Source: Candidatus Cloacimonadota bacterium (GTDB taxonomy: Bacteria; Cloacimonadota; Cloacimonadia; JGIOTU-2). From it: DNA of 64,000 nt. The notes beneath the pieces are model-generated. The model was not told the origin of the DNA and searched no databases. It saw nothing but the letters and a program-made list of their open reading frames with translations. Location: positions 1-64,000 of the forward strand of contig JAFGDR010000036.1 of assembly GCA_016932035.1 (NCBI GenBank), in the 5' to 3' direction. This document shows positions 34,177-44,302 of the stretch, in pieces (position 1 is the first letter of the stretch; the number at the start of each line of letters is the position of its first letter). The translations under genes were made by a program, and so were the position numbers.

Positions 34177-35622
34177 CTAATTCTGTTTCTTTTCAGTCCC
34201 GTATTTTTCCAATTTCTGTTTTAACGTTTTGACCTTATCGCGTAATTCTTTTATCCTGTACTCCCTACCCTGGAATAGTTTATTGAATTCAAACAATTCT
34301 TTGTTACGTTTCTCAAGTTCTTTGGTCCTATTCTCAACCATCTCCTCAAGATGCTCTTTATATTTTTCGAGTTCTTTATGTGCTTCAACGTTTTCCGTCA
34401 TATCAATAAATGAGCCAAGAAATCTTGTCACATTCCCATCCCTATCTCTTTCAAAAGGAACATCATATGATATCAACCATTTCCACGTTTTATTCTTCGT
34501 TTTAAAACGATAACTGACCATTATGACTTTATCTGTTGTCGAATGAACAACTTCAGCCATATGATCCATTACTTGCTGTCTATCCTCAGGATGAAAAAGT
34601 TCAATAAACGACGCTCCCATGCTGTTTATATCTTCAAGAGTCCATCCGGTAATTGCTGTATATTCTGTATTTATATACTCATACATATGCTTCTTTACAT
34701 TGTATATATTCAAACCAGTAACGATTGAGTTAAGTATTTTATCCCGTTCTCTATTTTTCTCCTGTAATATCAAATCCTTTTTCCGTAGCTGGAGTTGTAT
34801 CCTCGATAAGATCACTCCTACAAGAAGTGTAATTAAAAGAAACAGATTACGGGAAAATAACGAATTTAGAGGAACATGCACGAACATCATATCGAGAAAG
34901 CTGCTCTGACCTTTATAGAAAACAAAATAGTCCATGATCCCCTGAATAAACCAGAATGCACAACCGATCAGCACTGCCGCACTTATAATGTATGTAGTCT
35001 CTCGATAATCTGTTTTTTCTTCCGGATTAAAAAATTTTCGTATTGGAGCTATATGCATAAATACATCACAAATAAGAAGGAGTACATATGCAGTAATCGT
35101 GTGTTTGATAGCTACGAAAGCCACCCACGATATCGAGACAAAATTATTTGTTAACTGAGGTGCCCAGGGAGGAGGATTAAATGATACCAGCAATCTGAAT
35201 AGTGTTAAAAAACCAAGTTCAATGACAATCCTGAATGGTATTTCAACGATATACATACTCGCGTACCATCGGTGTTCATGAGTTTTTCTGTAATCCGCCC
35301 AATAGCCATGCCATACTATCCAAAGGGTGAATACTGGTACAGCATAGAGAAATCCCCAGCCATCAGTAAACCAAAGCCACCACATTGTCTGGCACCCGCC
35401 TGCAAGTGCTGAGAAAAGGCCAAATTTCCAGCCCCACATGAGTGTTATAAAAAGCGGAAACAGAAGCCCAAAGAGAATGCTTACTTTAAAATCTGCGAAC
35501 TGCATGAAATTAACTGCATGAAAATTTGCCCAGAATCCGATTAAACCAAAAATAACTGAAATGAGTATTTTTTTTATTTGAAAGCTACAAACACAACCAG
35601 CAGCTTTGTTTTTTTCATTCAT
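34177..35622 (-). CDS. Membrane PAS-domain protein without kinase domain
   Basis: The protein has about 481 residues. Its first 290 contain seven or eight hydrophobic segments rich in Trp (for example MWWLWFTDGWGFLYAV), then a short coiled coil, one PAS/PAC domain (about 300-420; EYINTEYTAITGWTLEDI) and a C-terminal coiled coil ending in NKLFQGREYRIKELRDKV. No histidine kinase, GGDEF or other output domain follows, and the next 140 bases hold none. The ending is one seen in other stand-alone PAS proteins, so it need not be truncated. It may modulate a separate kinase. ATG 35622 is preferred over an upstream TTG. It lies next to, but is not overlapping with, the catabolic operon. Confidence 0.75.
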   Translation of the reverse strand: MNEKNKAAGCVCSFQIKKILISVIFGLIGFWANFHAVNFMQFADFKVSILFGLLFPLFITLMWGWKFGLFSALAGGCQTMWWLWFTDGWGFLYAVPVFTLWIVWHGYWADYRKTHEHRWYASMYIVEIPFRIVIELGFLTLFRLLVSFNPPPWAPQLTNNFVSISWVAFVAIKHTITAYVLLLICDVFMHIAPIRKFFNPEEKTDYRETTYIISAAVLIGCAFWFIQGIMDYFVFYKGQSSFLDMMFVHVPLNSLFSRNLFLLITLLVGVILSRIQLQLRKKDLILQEKNRERDKILNSIVTGLNIYNVKKHMYEYINTEYTAITGWTLEDINSMGASFIELFHPEDRQQVMDHMAEVVHSTTDKVIMVSYRFKTKNKTWKWLISYDVPFERDRDGNVTRFLGSFIDMTENVEAHKELEKYKEHLEEMVENRTKELEKRNKELFEFNKLFQGREYRIKELRDKVKTLKQKLEKYGTEKKQN

Positions 35623-35891
35623 TAAGAAGTATTTCCTTTGCAAATCAAATATTCAAGAATTAGTATCATCATGTATACACCCAAATTTCTCAGAACGAAA
35701 TATATAGTGTAAGCAATATAAAAAAGCACACTGTTTTTATACCAATGATGTCAAGAATTATATAAAATATTGATTGTATTTAAGTTAATTTCTTGAAACT
35801 TATCACCTTATTTTATACTCTGTATTCATTGACATCATGAATCATGGTTTATCAAATGTCAAAAACAAAGCTCATTCTGGAGGTTTTTCAT

Positions 35892-36962
35892 ATGAAAGCA
35901 TTGGTCTTATGTGCTGGAAAGGGTACGCGATTGCAACCCCTTACATACTCAATACCGAAGCATATTTTACCACTGGCTAATGTGCCGATCGTATATCATA
36001 TAATCAAGAAACTCGTTAATCTCGGTATTACAGATATTGGGTTGATCGTGGGTTATAAGGAGGATAAGATTCGAGAAAGTGTCAGTGATGGCTCCCAGCT
36101 TGGCGCAAAGATTACCTATATTGTTCAAGATTCTCCAAAAGGACTTGCACATGCAGTAAAAATGGGTCAGGATTTCGTCGGCGATGAACCGTTTATGGTT
36201 TTTCTAGGTGATAATATTTTTGAGGATGACCTGACAAATCTGGTTCGTAGATACAATGATGAAAAGCCCTCCAGCATCATTATCCTAAAAGAAGTTGATG
36301 AACCACAACGATTCGGCATAGCAGTTCTTGAGGGAGATAAGATGGTAAAAGTAATAGAAAAACCGAAAGATCCTCCATCAAACCTTGCAATTGCCGGTGT
36401 TTATATTTTTGATAAAGATGTATTCCAGGCAATCGATGAGCTTCAGCCTTCTTGGCGTGGAGAATATGAAATTACCGATGCGATACAAGGACTTATCGAT
36501 AAAGGACTCACTGTAAAAGGAGAAATTCTTAAGGGAAAATGGCTCGATACCGGCAAACCCCGTGATCTCATTGATGCGAATATGTATCTATGCGGTAAAC
36601 TCAATGGCTGGCATATTGCTGGAGAAAGCGATCTCGACGAAGAATCCATCATAGAAGGGACGATCTATATTGGAAGAGGTTCTCGAATCCATACTTGCAC
36701 ATTGCAGGGACCGGTCATTATCGGTGAAAACTGTGAGATCGAAAATGCCACACTTCTCCCCTATACCTGTATCGGGAAAGGTTCAGTTATCAGAAATGCT
36801 CGGATTGAAAATTCAATCATCATGGAAAACACAATCCTCCGAAATATTAAAGGGAGAATAATCGAAAGCATAATCGGCAATAATGTTGAACTCAGCACAC
36901 TCGATCTAAAGGGTGATTGTACCCTTTTGCTTGGCTCAGATGATAAAATACTTGGAATGTAA
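35892..36962 (+). CDS. Sugar-1-phosphate nucleotidyltransferase with left-handed beta-helix (RmlA-long type)
   Basis: This 356-residue enzyme activates a sugar 1-phosphate with a nucleoside triphosphate. The N-terminal domain has MKALVLCAGKGTRLQPLTY, PKHILPLANVPIVYHII and VFLGDNIFED. The C-terminal third is a hexapeptide-repeat beta-helix (IEGTIYIGRGSRIH, VIIGENCEIENATLL, IIESIIGNNVELS). This layout is the long form of glucose-1-phosphate thymidylyltransferase, but uridylyl or mannose activity cannot be excluded. The frame starts earlier (35844), but ATG 35892 with GGAGG at 35878-35882 is clearly right. EtfB follows after 12 bases. Confidence 0.85.
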   Translation: MKALVLCAGKGTRLQPLTYSIPKHILPLANVPIVYHIIKKLVNLGITDIGLIVGYKEDKIRESVSDGSQLGAKITYIVQDSPKGLAHAVKMGQDFVGDEPFMVFLGDNIFEDDLTNLVRRYNDEKPSSIIILKEVDEPQRFGIAVLEGDKMVKVIEKPKDPPSNLAIAGVYIFDKDVFQAIDELQPSWRGEYEITDAIQGLIDKGLTVKGEILKGKWLDTGKPRDLIDANMYLCGKLNGWHIAGESDLDEESIIEGTIYIGRGSRIHTCTLQGPVIIGENCEIENATLLPYTCIGKGSVIRNARIENSIIMENTILRNIKGRIIESIIGNNVELSTLDLKGDCTLLLGSDDKILGM

Positions 36963-36974
36963 TCAGGAGTTAAA

Positions 36975-37754
36975 ATGAAAATAATTGTCTGCATCAAACA
37001 AGTTCCAGACACAACAGATATAAAGATAAATCCGGAACACAATACCTTGATTCGCGAGGGTGTAGAAAGTATTATAAATCCTTTTGACATGTATGCTCTC
37101 GAAGAAGCCCTGCGTATTAAAGAAGCCCACGGTGGCATCGTTACCGTTATCAGCATGGGACCTCCACAAGTCGAGATTGCCCTACGTGAAGCTCTTGCAA
37201 TAGGAGCAGATAATGCAATCCTTATATCTGATAGAAAATTCGCAGGATCAGACACACTGGCAACGAGTTACACCCTCTCTGCTGCTGTAAGAAAAATCGG
37301 TGATTATGATATCATTCTTTTTGGTAAGCAGGCAATAGATGGTGATACAGCACAGGTTGGACCTGGTGTAGCACGGCATCTTGATATTCCGCAGATCGCG
37401 TTTGTGAAAAAGATAGATTCCATCGATAATGGTAAGATAACTGCACATCGGATGATGGAAGACGGATTTGATGTTGTTGAATCCAGACTTCCAATTGTCA
37501 TCACTGTTGTCAAGGACATAAATGAACCGCGTCTCCCCTCTTTACGCACAAAAATGAAGGCAAAGAAAGCGGAAATCCCAGTTTGGACATTTGAGGATCT
37601 TGATCTGGACGAAAAGAGAGTCGGTTTGAATGGTTCTCCTACCTGGGTTGAGAAAATTTACACTCCATCACTTGAGAAAAAAACCATGATGCTGGAAGGT
37701 GAACCGGAAGAAGTTGCACAAAAACTCACTTCATATCTCAAGGAAATATGCTAA
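36975..37754 (+). CDS. etfB: Electron transfer flavoprotein beta subunit
   Basis: The 259-residue protein has the ETF-beta hallmarks MKIIVCIKQVPDTTDIKI, NPFDMYALEEALRIKE, the nucleotide-binding loop FGKQAIDGDTAQVGPGVA and RLPIVITVVKDINEPRLP. ETF shuttles electrons between acyl-CoA dehydrogenases or bifurcating partners and other carriers, and needs an alpha subunit. No etfA or dehydrogenase gene is adjacent. Instead it sits between a nucleotidyltransferase and kdsB, overlapping kdsB by 7 bases. The alpha subunit must lie elsewhere, or this is a relic or repurposed beta subunit. Confidence 0.93.
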   Translation: MKIIVCIKQVPDTTDIKINPEHNTLIREGVESIINPFDMYALEEALRIKEAHGGIVTVISMGPPQVEIALREALAIGADNAILISDRKFAGSDTLATSYTLSAAVRKIGDYDIILFGKQAIDGDTAQVGPGVARHLDIPQIAFVKKIDSIDNGKITAHRMMEDGFDVVESRLPIVITVVKDINEPRLPSLRTKMKAKKAEIPVWTFEDLDLDEKRVGLNGSPTWVEKIYTPSLEKKTMMLEGEPEEVAQKLTSYLKEIC

Positions 37755-38473
37755 GTTCAGTTGCCATCATTCCCAGCAGGTTTGCGTCAACACGGCTCCC
37801 GGGAAAACCTCTCAGAAAAATTAGAGATAAAACACTCATTCATCATATTTACGACAATGTTATTAAAACTCGGTTATTTGATATAGTTGTTGTTGCAACT
37901 GATGATGAGCGAATTGCAAACGAGGTCAAAACCTTTCATGGCACAGTTTTTGTTTCAGAGAAAATTCACTCTTCGGGTACCGACCGTATCGCGGAAGTAG
38001 CAGCAAGCATGGATGCTGATGTCTTTATAAATGTTCAAGGGGATGAAGTATTTATAAACAAACACACTCTCGAACCTCTCATTAATTCCTTCGAAAATGA
38101 GAATGTACATGTTGCAACACTCGCCCATGAAATAGTTGATATTGAAGAAGTGCAAAATCCAAACAGGATAAAAGTAATTTGTGATATAAATGGATATGCA
38201 TTATATTTCTCGAGATCGGCTATACCATATAACAGGAGGAACAAAAGTTACTCCTATTTAGGACATATCGGTGTGTACGCTTTTAGAAAAAATGCACTGA
38301 TGAGGTTTGCTCAACTTCCCCAATCAAATCTTGAAAAAACAGAAAAACTGGAACAGCTTCGCCTACTCGAAAACGGCATCCCAATCAAAGTAATTGTAAC
38401 CGATTATTCTGGATTTGGTATCGATACTGAAGAAGACATTAAAGAAGCGGAATTAATGATGAGAAATATGTAA
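37748..38473 (+). CDS. kdsB: 3-deoxy-manno-octulosonate cytidylyltransferase
   Basis: KdsB makes CMP-Kdo for the inner core of lipopolysaccharide. The 241-residue protein has VAIIPSRFASTRLPGKPL, VVVATDDERIANEV, SGTDRIAEVA, VNVQGDEVFI and a HIGVYAFRKNALMRF segment, with normal length. It overlaps etfB by 7 bases. Its presence marks a diderm bacterium with LPS. Confidence 0.95.
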   Translation: MLSSVAIIPSRFASTRLPGKPLRKIRDKTLIHHIYDNVIKTRLFDIVVVATDDERIANEVKTFHGTVFVSEKIHSSGTDRIAEVAASMDADVFINVQGDEVFINKHTLEPLINSFENENVHVATLAHEIVDIEEVQNPNRIKVICDINGYALYFSRSAIPYNRRNKSYSYLGHIGVYAFRKNALMRFAQLPQSNLEKTEKLEQLRLLENGIPIKVIVTDYSGFGIDTEEDIKEAELMMRNM

Positions 38474-38531
38474 TATTTTACTTTAGATAAATCTCTCTAT
38501 TCTATTATATGTGTGGCAATTATGGGTTTAT

Positions 38532-38810
38532 CTAATTATCTTTATCCATATACTTCTTGATCTGGTTTTCTTCCCAATTTTTTCCGAAAATACCCCTCGC
38601 TCCAAATACATGAAATCCATGTGCAAATAATCCAATTCCCCATCCAAGAAGGGGCCAGTAGAACCATAATTGATTGGGTGTTGTTAAGATATTGATAAGA
38701 AACAATCCGAGATTAACAATGATATAAACAGCCACATGTGACCAGAATCCCCTGATTTCTTCTACACGGGCTTTTGCTTGTTTGTATTTCTCTGATTCTT
38801 TATCATACAT
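38532..38810 (-). CDS. Small 2TM-domain membrane protein
   Basis: The 92-residue protein has an N-terminal charged helix, two membrane segments (VAVYIIVNLGLFLINIL and WPLLGWGIGLFAHGFHVF) and a C-terminal RGIFGKNWEENQIKKYMD tail. This is the 2TM domain family often fused to or found near histidine kinases. Function is unknown. It ends next to kdsB in convergent orientation and follows mscS by 13 bases. Confidence 0.85.
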   Translation of the reverse strand: MYDKESEKYKQAKARVEEIRGFWSHVAVYIIVNLGLFLINILTTPNQLWFYWPLLGWGIGLFAHGFHVFGARGIFGKNWEENQIKKYMDKDN

Positions 38811-38823
38811 GGTATATCTCCTT

Positions 38824-39768
38824 TTATTCTAGATTTTCCGGATCAGGTATCTTGTCTGAACCGTGACCAGAAAAATCCTGTGGTTTATTATAATAGATTC
38901 TCTTTGTCGGATATGCAAATTCAATTCCTTCTGTACTATTAAAGTTTGTTAAGATATCTTCCCATATTGCATGCTCGCTCATACGTCTCTTGCGTGGTTC
39001 ACAAAGAAAACGGATAGTAAGCATTACTCCACTGTCCCTAACACTCGTATAAACCGTTGGAGTAAGGTTACTATAGAAGATCATATATTTACGGGAAGCT
39101 TCCTTGATCTTTCTTTCTGCATGCGGAGTAAGGTGTTCAGCATGCTTATTGCCGATTTGCTGGAGGATGGTTTTTGCTTTTTTCCAATTACTCTCAAAGG
39201 TTATCAGAACCGGTATTTCGTTCCAAATATACTGAAAACCCTTACTATAGTTCGCATGTACCTCGTTGAGTATTTTACTATTCGGGATATTGATGACCCG
39301 TCCGGTACTCTGGTCAGCATCGACCCAATTTCTGATCTCAAGCAAAGTAAATTGAAAAAGCCGTATATCGATAACATCACCAGCATGATTGCCAACCTGG
39401 ATCCTATCCCCAACCTCAAAGGGTCTCCGCCATACAATGAATATCCAGCCAGCAATATCTGTGATGATATCTTTGAGGGCAATTGCAAGACCTGCAGAAA
39501 GCAAACCAAGGAACGTAGCAAGAGACTGAAATGCCTGAAGCCACACACGTCCAAGAAGAAGGAAACCGATGAATACGAAGATATAGGTGAGAGTCTTTTT
39601 CCATTTATATCGTTTTTTGGGCTCATCGATACTCTTCCACATAATCCGCAAGATGATCATGTGAATGATCTTTAAAACAGCAAGGACAGCTATTGTTACA
39701 ACGATCTTCCAAACAATATCCTGTTCAATGTTCGTAAGGTTATGCAGCCATTCAGTAAATTTATCCAT
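38824..39768 (-). CDS. Small-conductance mechanosensitive channel (MscS family)
   Basis: This 314-residue inner-membrane channel releases solutes on osmotic downshock. It has three or so N-terminal membrane helices (residues 15-125), the pore-lining ATFLGLLSAGLAIALKDI helix, and the MscS beta domain FEVGDRIQVGNHAGDVIDI followed by VINIPNSKILN. The cytoplasmic domain is complete. It lies 5 bases after the phosphohexomutase gene. Confidence 0.93.
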   Translation of the reverse strand: MDKFTEWLHNLTNIEQDIVWKIVVTIAVLAVLKIIHMIILRIMWKSIDEPKKRYKWKKTLTYIFVFIGFLLLGRVWLQAFQSLATFLGLLSAGLAIALKDIITDIAGWIFIVWRRPFEVGDRIQVGNHAGDVIDIRLFQFTLLEIRNWVDADQSTGRVINIPNSKILNEVHANYSKGFQYIWNEIPVLITFESNWKKAKTILQQIGNKHAEHLTPHAERKIKEASRKYMIFYSNLTPTVYTSVRDSGVMLTIRFLCEPRKRRMSEHAIWEDILTNFNSTEGIEFAYPTKRIYYNKPQDFSGHGSDKIPDPENLE

Positions 39769-39773
39769 TTTAC

Positions 39774-41120
39774 CTACTCAAAATAGTTCTCGATAATATT
39801 GTCACACAGCTCTTTTGATCTTGTTTCTGAATCACTTTCAGCAATAACTCTCACGATCGGTTCTGTACCTGATTTCCTGATATGAATCCAATACTCGGGA
39901 TCGATGATCTTTATACCATCCTGTTCGTCGAGTTTTTGCTTAAAATAATCTTTCTTGATACTTGCACTTATTTTATCAAAATCAATATGCGGCTGCAACT
40001 CGCATTTAGTTTTGTAGATATAATATCGTGGAATTTCTGCTGCCAGTTCGGATAATTTCTTTTTTGATGTTGCCATATACGAAAGGATGAGAGCCATTCC
40101 AAGTGGTGCATCACGTGTAAAATGGAGATCGGGTAGGATAACTCCTCCATTGCCTTCACCTCCAATAACACATTCATGTGCTTTCATGATTTCAGCAACA
40201 TTTATTTCACCAACTGCTGATCGGAATATCTCAACTCCGTTTTCCTGTGCGATCTGGTCGGAAGCCATTGAGGAAGAGAGATTCGTAGCAATATTCCCTT
40301 TCTTTTGTGAAAGTACATATTTTTCTGCAAGAAGAAGGGTAAACTCCGTTCCCAATGCAATACCTTTATCTGAAACAAGCGAAAGCCGGTCTACATCCGG
40401 ATCCGTGGCAAAACCAGCATCAGCATGATTCTGTTTAACCAGTTTTTCCAATTCCGAAAGATTTTTTGCCACCGGTTCTGCGACACGTGAAAAACGACCA
40501 GTTGGTTCTGAGAAAAGTTCAATTACATTACATCCAAGCGCTTGGAGTAAGCCGGGAGACATCACACCGCCTGCACCATTAGTTGAATCGATAACAACGG
40601 TGTAATGCGCCTTTCGTATTTCATCTGTCTCAATAATCGGTAAATCCAATATTGCTTTGATATGATCATCGATCGCATTTTCATAGGTGGAGAAGCTACC
40701 AATATGTTCCCAATCGAGATTCTTCAATGTAATCTCTTCTATATCCCAAAATTCTTTTGATTGTACTGGTGTTAAGAACGTGCCATCCTTATTGATGAGC
40801 TTGAGTGCATTCCATTCCGGAGGATTATGACTGGCAGTGATCGCAATGCCACCGTCAGCGTGAAGATTATCGACAGCGAGGAGAATTGTAGGTGTGGGGC
40901 AAATGCCAAGATCGATAACATCAGCACCAACTGACATCAAGCCTGCTGAGACTGCATTGAACAGCATTTTGCCGGTTGTTCTGGAATCACGTCCAACAAC
41001 AATTTTTCCTCGTCCAGAAAACACACCGAATCGTTTTGCAAACAAGAGAACAAGTTCAGCATTCAGAGAATCGCCAACAATACCTCTAATTCCTGATACA
41101 CTCTTCATCAACTGCGACAT
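39774..41120 (-). CDS. glmM: Phosphoglucosamine mutase / phosphomannomutase family
   Basis: The 448-residue alpha-D-phosphohexomutase has the phosphoserine loop AITASHNPPEWNALKLI, the metal loop FATDPDVDRLSLVS, the sugar loop IGGEGNGGVILPDLH and the phosphate-binding RKSGTEPIVRVIAE. It begins SVSGIRGIVGDSL, typical of the GlmM-like enzymes of Bacteroidota and relatives. The likely role is glucosamine-6-P to glucosamine-1-P for cell-wall precursors, with phosphomannomutase as the alternative. It follows tsaE by 9 bases. Confidence 0.88.
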   Translation of the reverse strand: MSQLMKSVSGIRGIVGDSLNAELVLLFAKRFGVFSGRGKIVVGRDSRTTGKMLFNAVSAGLMSVGADVIDLGICPTPTILLAVDNLHADGGIAITASHNPPEWNALKLINKDGTFLTPVQSKEFWDIEEITLKNLDWEHIGSFSTYENAIDDHIKAILDLPIIETDEIRKAHYTVVIDSTNGAGGVMSPGLLQALGCNVIELFSEPTGRFSRVAEPVAKNLSELEKLVKQNHADAGFATDPDVDRLSLVSDKGIALGTEFTLLLAEKYVLSQKKGNIATNLSSSMASDQIAQENGVEIFRSAVGEINVAEIMKAHECVIGGEGNGGVILPDLHFTRDAPLGMALILSYMATSKKKLSELAAEIPRYYIYKTKCELQPHIDFDKISASIKKDYFKQKLDEQDGIKIIDPEYWIHIRKSGTEPIVRVIAESDSETRSKELCDNIIENYFE

Positions 41121-41129
41121 ATACTTCCT

Positions 41130-41552
41130 CTATTCTGGAAATTTCTCTATTTTTATTTTTCTTTGAGTCCCATCTATAATGTCAATACTTATTTCAAAAT
41201 ATTCGGCAGGCAGAAGTTTGAGTGCTTTCTCCGGCCATTCAATAAAGAAAATGCCATCCTCCAGGAGCAAGTCAGAAAAACCGATCTTCTCAATTTCTTC
41301 TATGGATTTAAGTCGATAGAAATCGAAATGATAAAGCAAAATCGAACCTTCATAGATATTCAATATCGTGAATGTTGGACTTGAGACATATCCGTTAAAA
41401 CCGAGTTCTTCAGCAATTTTTTTTACGAACAAGGTTTTACCGCTTCCGAGTTGACCTTTAAAGGCAACCACATCACCTGGTTTGAGCTGATGAGCTACAT
41501 GACAGGCTATTTTTGCAGTTTCTTCTTCTGAATGGCTGATGTATTCATTCAT
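41130..41552 (-). CDS. tsaE: tRNA threonylcarbamoyladenosine biosynthesis ATPase TsaE
   Basis: TsaE is the small ATPase of the t6A tRNA-modification complex with TsaB and TsaD. The 140-residue protein has the Walker A GQLGSGKTLFVKKIAEELG, SSPTFTILNIYEG and the YHFDFYRLKSIEEIEKIG segment, and the final FIEWPEKA. Length is normal. TsaB and TsaD are not in this window. Confidence 0.95.
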   Translation of the reverse strand: MNEYISHSEEETAKIACHVAHQLKPGDVVAFKGQLGSGKTLFVKKIAEELGFNGYVSSPTFTILNIYEGSILLYHFDFYRLKSIEEIEKIGFSDLLLEDGIFFIEWPEKALKLLPAEYFEISIDIIDGTQRKIKIEKFPE

Positions 41553-41567
41553 ATTGATGCAAAGACT

Positions 41568-43124
41568 TTACTTTTTAGGGGTTAGCACTGAGATCGGAAG
41601 GATCATTTCTTCCATTGAAACACCGCCATGCTGGTAAGTACCGTCGAATTTTCGTTTATATTCATTATAATCTGTGGGAAACACAAAATAATGATCACCC
41701 TTCGCAAAAATGAAGTTTTCTACAACGTTCTCAACAGGCAGTCCATAATTTTTTGGACTCGTTACTTTTATGGTGTGCCGTTCATTACAGGTAATATTTT
41801 TACCATGTTTTGCTCGTAATCCTGAAGAAATTTCCTTATCTGATATTACTTTTGTCGGATGCTCCACCTTGATAGAACCATGATCGGTTGTTAAGACAAC
41901 CACAGCGTCCTGTTTTGAGATCAGTTTGAGTGTTTCATAGAACTGTGAATTGAGGAACCACAGTTTCGTTAACGATCTCAGGGCACGGTCATTAGGTATG
42001 ATCTCCTGAAGTACTTCATCTTTAAATCTGTGATGAAGGAGAAGGTCTAGGAAATTATAAACAAGAATGACCAGACGCTCTTTCTTATAAGCAGGTATCT
42101 TCTTTGTAATATATTCGCCCTCTTCAGTATTCAGTACTTTAATATACTTACTTCCCTGGGGCATGGGAATATCCATTCTTTTCAGTTGCTCATCCATAAA
42201 GAAGTGTTCATCACGGTTCAGACTGCTTTCCACCTCTTTACTACTTCTCCAGAATTGCGGATATACCTGTGCAATTTTGCCAGGGAACATTCCGCTGAAG
42301 ATCGCATTTCGAGAATATGGTGTAGAGGTTGGTAATATTGAGTAATAATAGTCAGTCTTTACATTGAAAAGCTCTTCAATAAAAGGTTTGAACACCATGA
42401 ACTGGTCAAGGCGAAGGCAATCCAGTACAACGAAATAAACGACTTTCTTGGAGTAAAGTTTATCTGCAACGTACTTTTTCACTATATTGGGAGAAAGAAC
42501 AGGTCTTTCAGATCCGGTAAGAAAATCTTCATAATGTGCTGTAATATAATTAGAGAACTCGGTATTACAATTCTTCTTTTCAAACGAGTGCATCTGCATA
42601 ATGTCCTCATAATAGAGTTGATCCAATTTCAAATCCCATTCTGCAAGAGACCGGTATATGTCAATCCAGTCCTGCCAGTTCGGTTCAGTAAATAATTTCT
42701 GATTAAGTTTTGCAGAGAATTCTGCATATTCTTCACCAGTTCGATTCCTTCTGATCTCTTCTGACATCAATATTTTTTTGAGAGACATCAGCACCTGGTT
42801 AGGATTGATTGGTTTGATGATATAATCGGTTATTTGCTGAGCAATCGCTTTGTTCATCAAACCTTCTTCCTCGTTTTTTGTGACCATAACAACAGGCAGT
42901 GTTTCGTTAATCCTGTGAATTGCTTCGAGTGTTTCCAGTCCGTCGAGACCGGGCATCATTTCATCCAACAGCACAATATCAAAGTTTTGTTCTTCAGTAA
43001 GTGCGATCCCATCATTCCCATTTGATGCTGCCACAACCTCGAAATTCCTTTCTTCAAGAAAAAGAATATGCGGTTTCAGCATATGTATTTCATCATCTAT
43101 CCATAGTATCTTTGCTGTTTTCAT
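41568..43124 (-). CDS. porX: PorX-like response regulator with PglZ (alkaline phosphatase superfamily) domain
   Basis: The protein has 518 residues. An N-terminal receiver (residues 4-122; phosphoacceptor Asp in IVLLDEMMPGLDGL) is followed by a helical linker and a PglZ domain (about 200-500; VFYFVVLDCLRLDQF-like segment, FSGMFPGKIAQVYP, VVVLTTDHGSIKVEH and a QHGGVSMEEMILP end). This is the architecture of PorX, which in Bacteroidota works with PorY to control type IX secretion genes and whose PglZ part has been described as a phosphodiesterase. The T9SS sorting domain in the gene at 1801-3219 is consistent. No PorY-like kinase is adjacent. Confidence 0.88.
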   Translation of the reverse strand: MKTAKILWIDDEIHMLKPHILFLEERNFEVVAASNGNDGIALTEEQNFDIVLLDEMMPGLDGLETLEAIHRINETLPVVMVTKNEEEGLMNKAIAQQITDYIIKPINPNQVLMSLKKILMSEEIRRNRTGEEYAEFSAKLNQKLFTEPNWQDWIDIYRSLAEWDLKLDQLYYEDIMQMHSFEKKNCNTEFSNYITAHYEDFLTGSERPVLSPNIVKKYVADKLYSKKVVYFVVLDCLRLDQFMVFKPFIEELFNVKTDYYYSILPTSTPYSRNAIFSGMFPGKIAQVYPQFWRSSKEVESSLNRDEHFFMDEQLKRMDIPMPQGSKYIKVLNTEEGEYITKKIPAYKKERLVILVYNFLDLLLHHRFKDEVLQEIIPNDRALRSLTKLWFLNSQFYETLKLISKQDAVVVLTTDHGSIKVEHPTKVISDKEISSGLRAKHGKNITCNERHTIKVTSPKNYGLPVENVVENFIFAKGDHYFVFPTDYNEYKRKFDGTYQHGGVSMEEMILPISVLTPKK

Positions 43125-43177
43125 TATTCATTCCTTTCAAAATATATTTAAATACAGAGGTTTCAAATATTACTATA

Positions 43178-44302
<1,125 letters not shown>

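Noticed and set aside
38483-38535. TTAGATAAA...TTTATCTAA as a terminator between kdsB and the 2TM gene
   Set aside because: The loop is about 35 bases, the stem is all A/T except one pair, and it overlaps the 2TM stop codon, so it is too weak to call.
38971-39675. A 234-codon plus-strand open frame opposite mscS
   Set aside because: It lies entirely opposite a well-supported MscS channel gene and shows no domain of its own.
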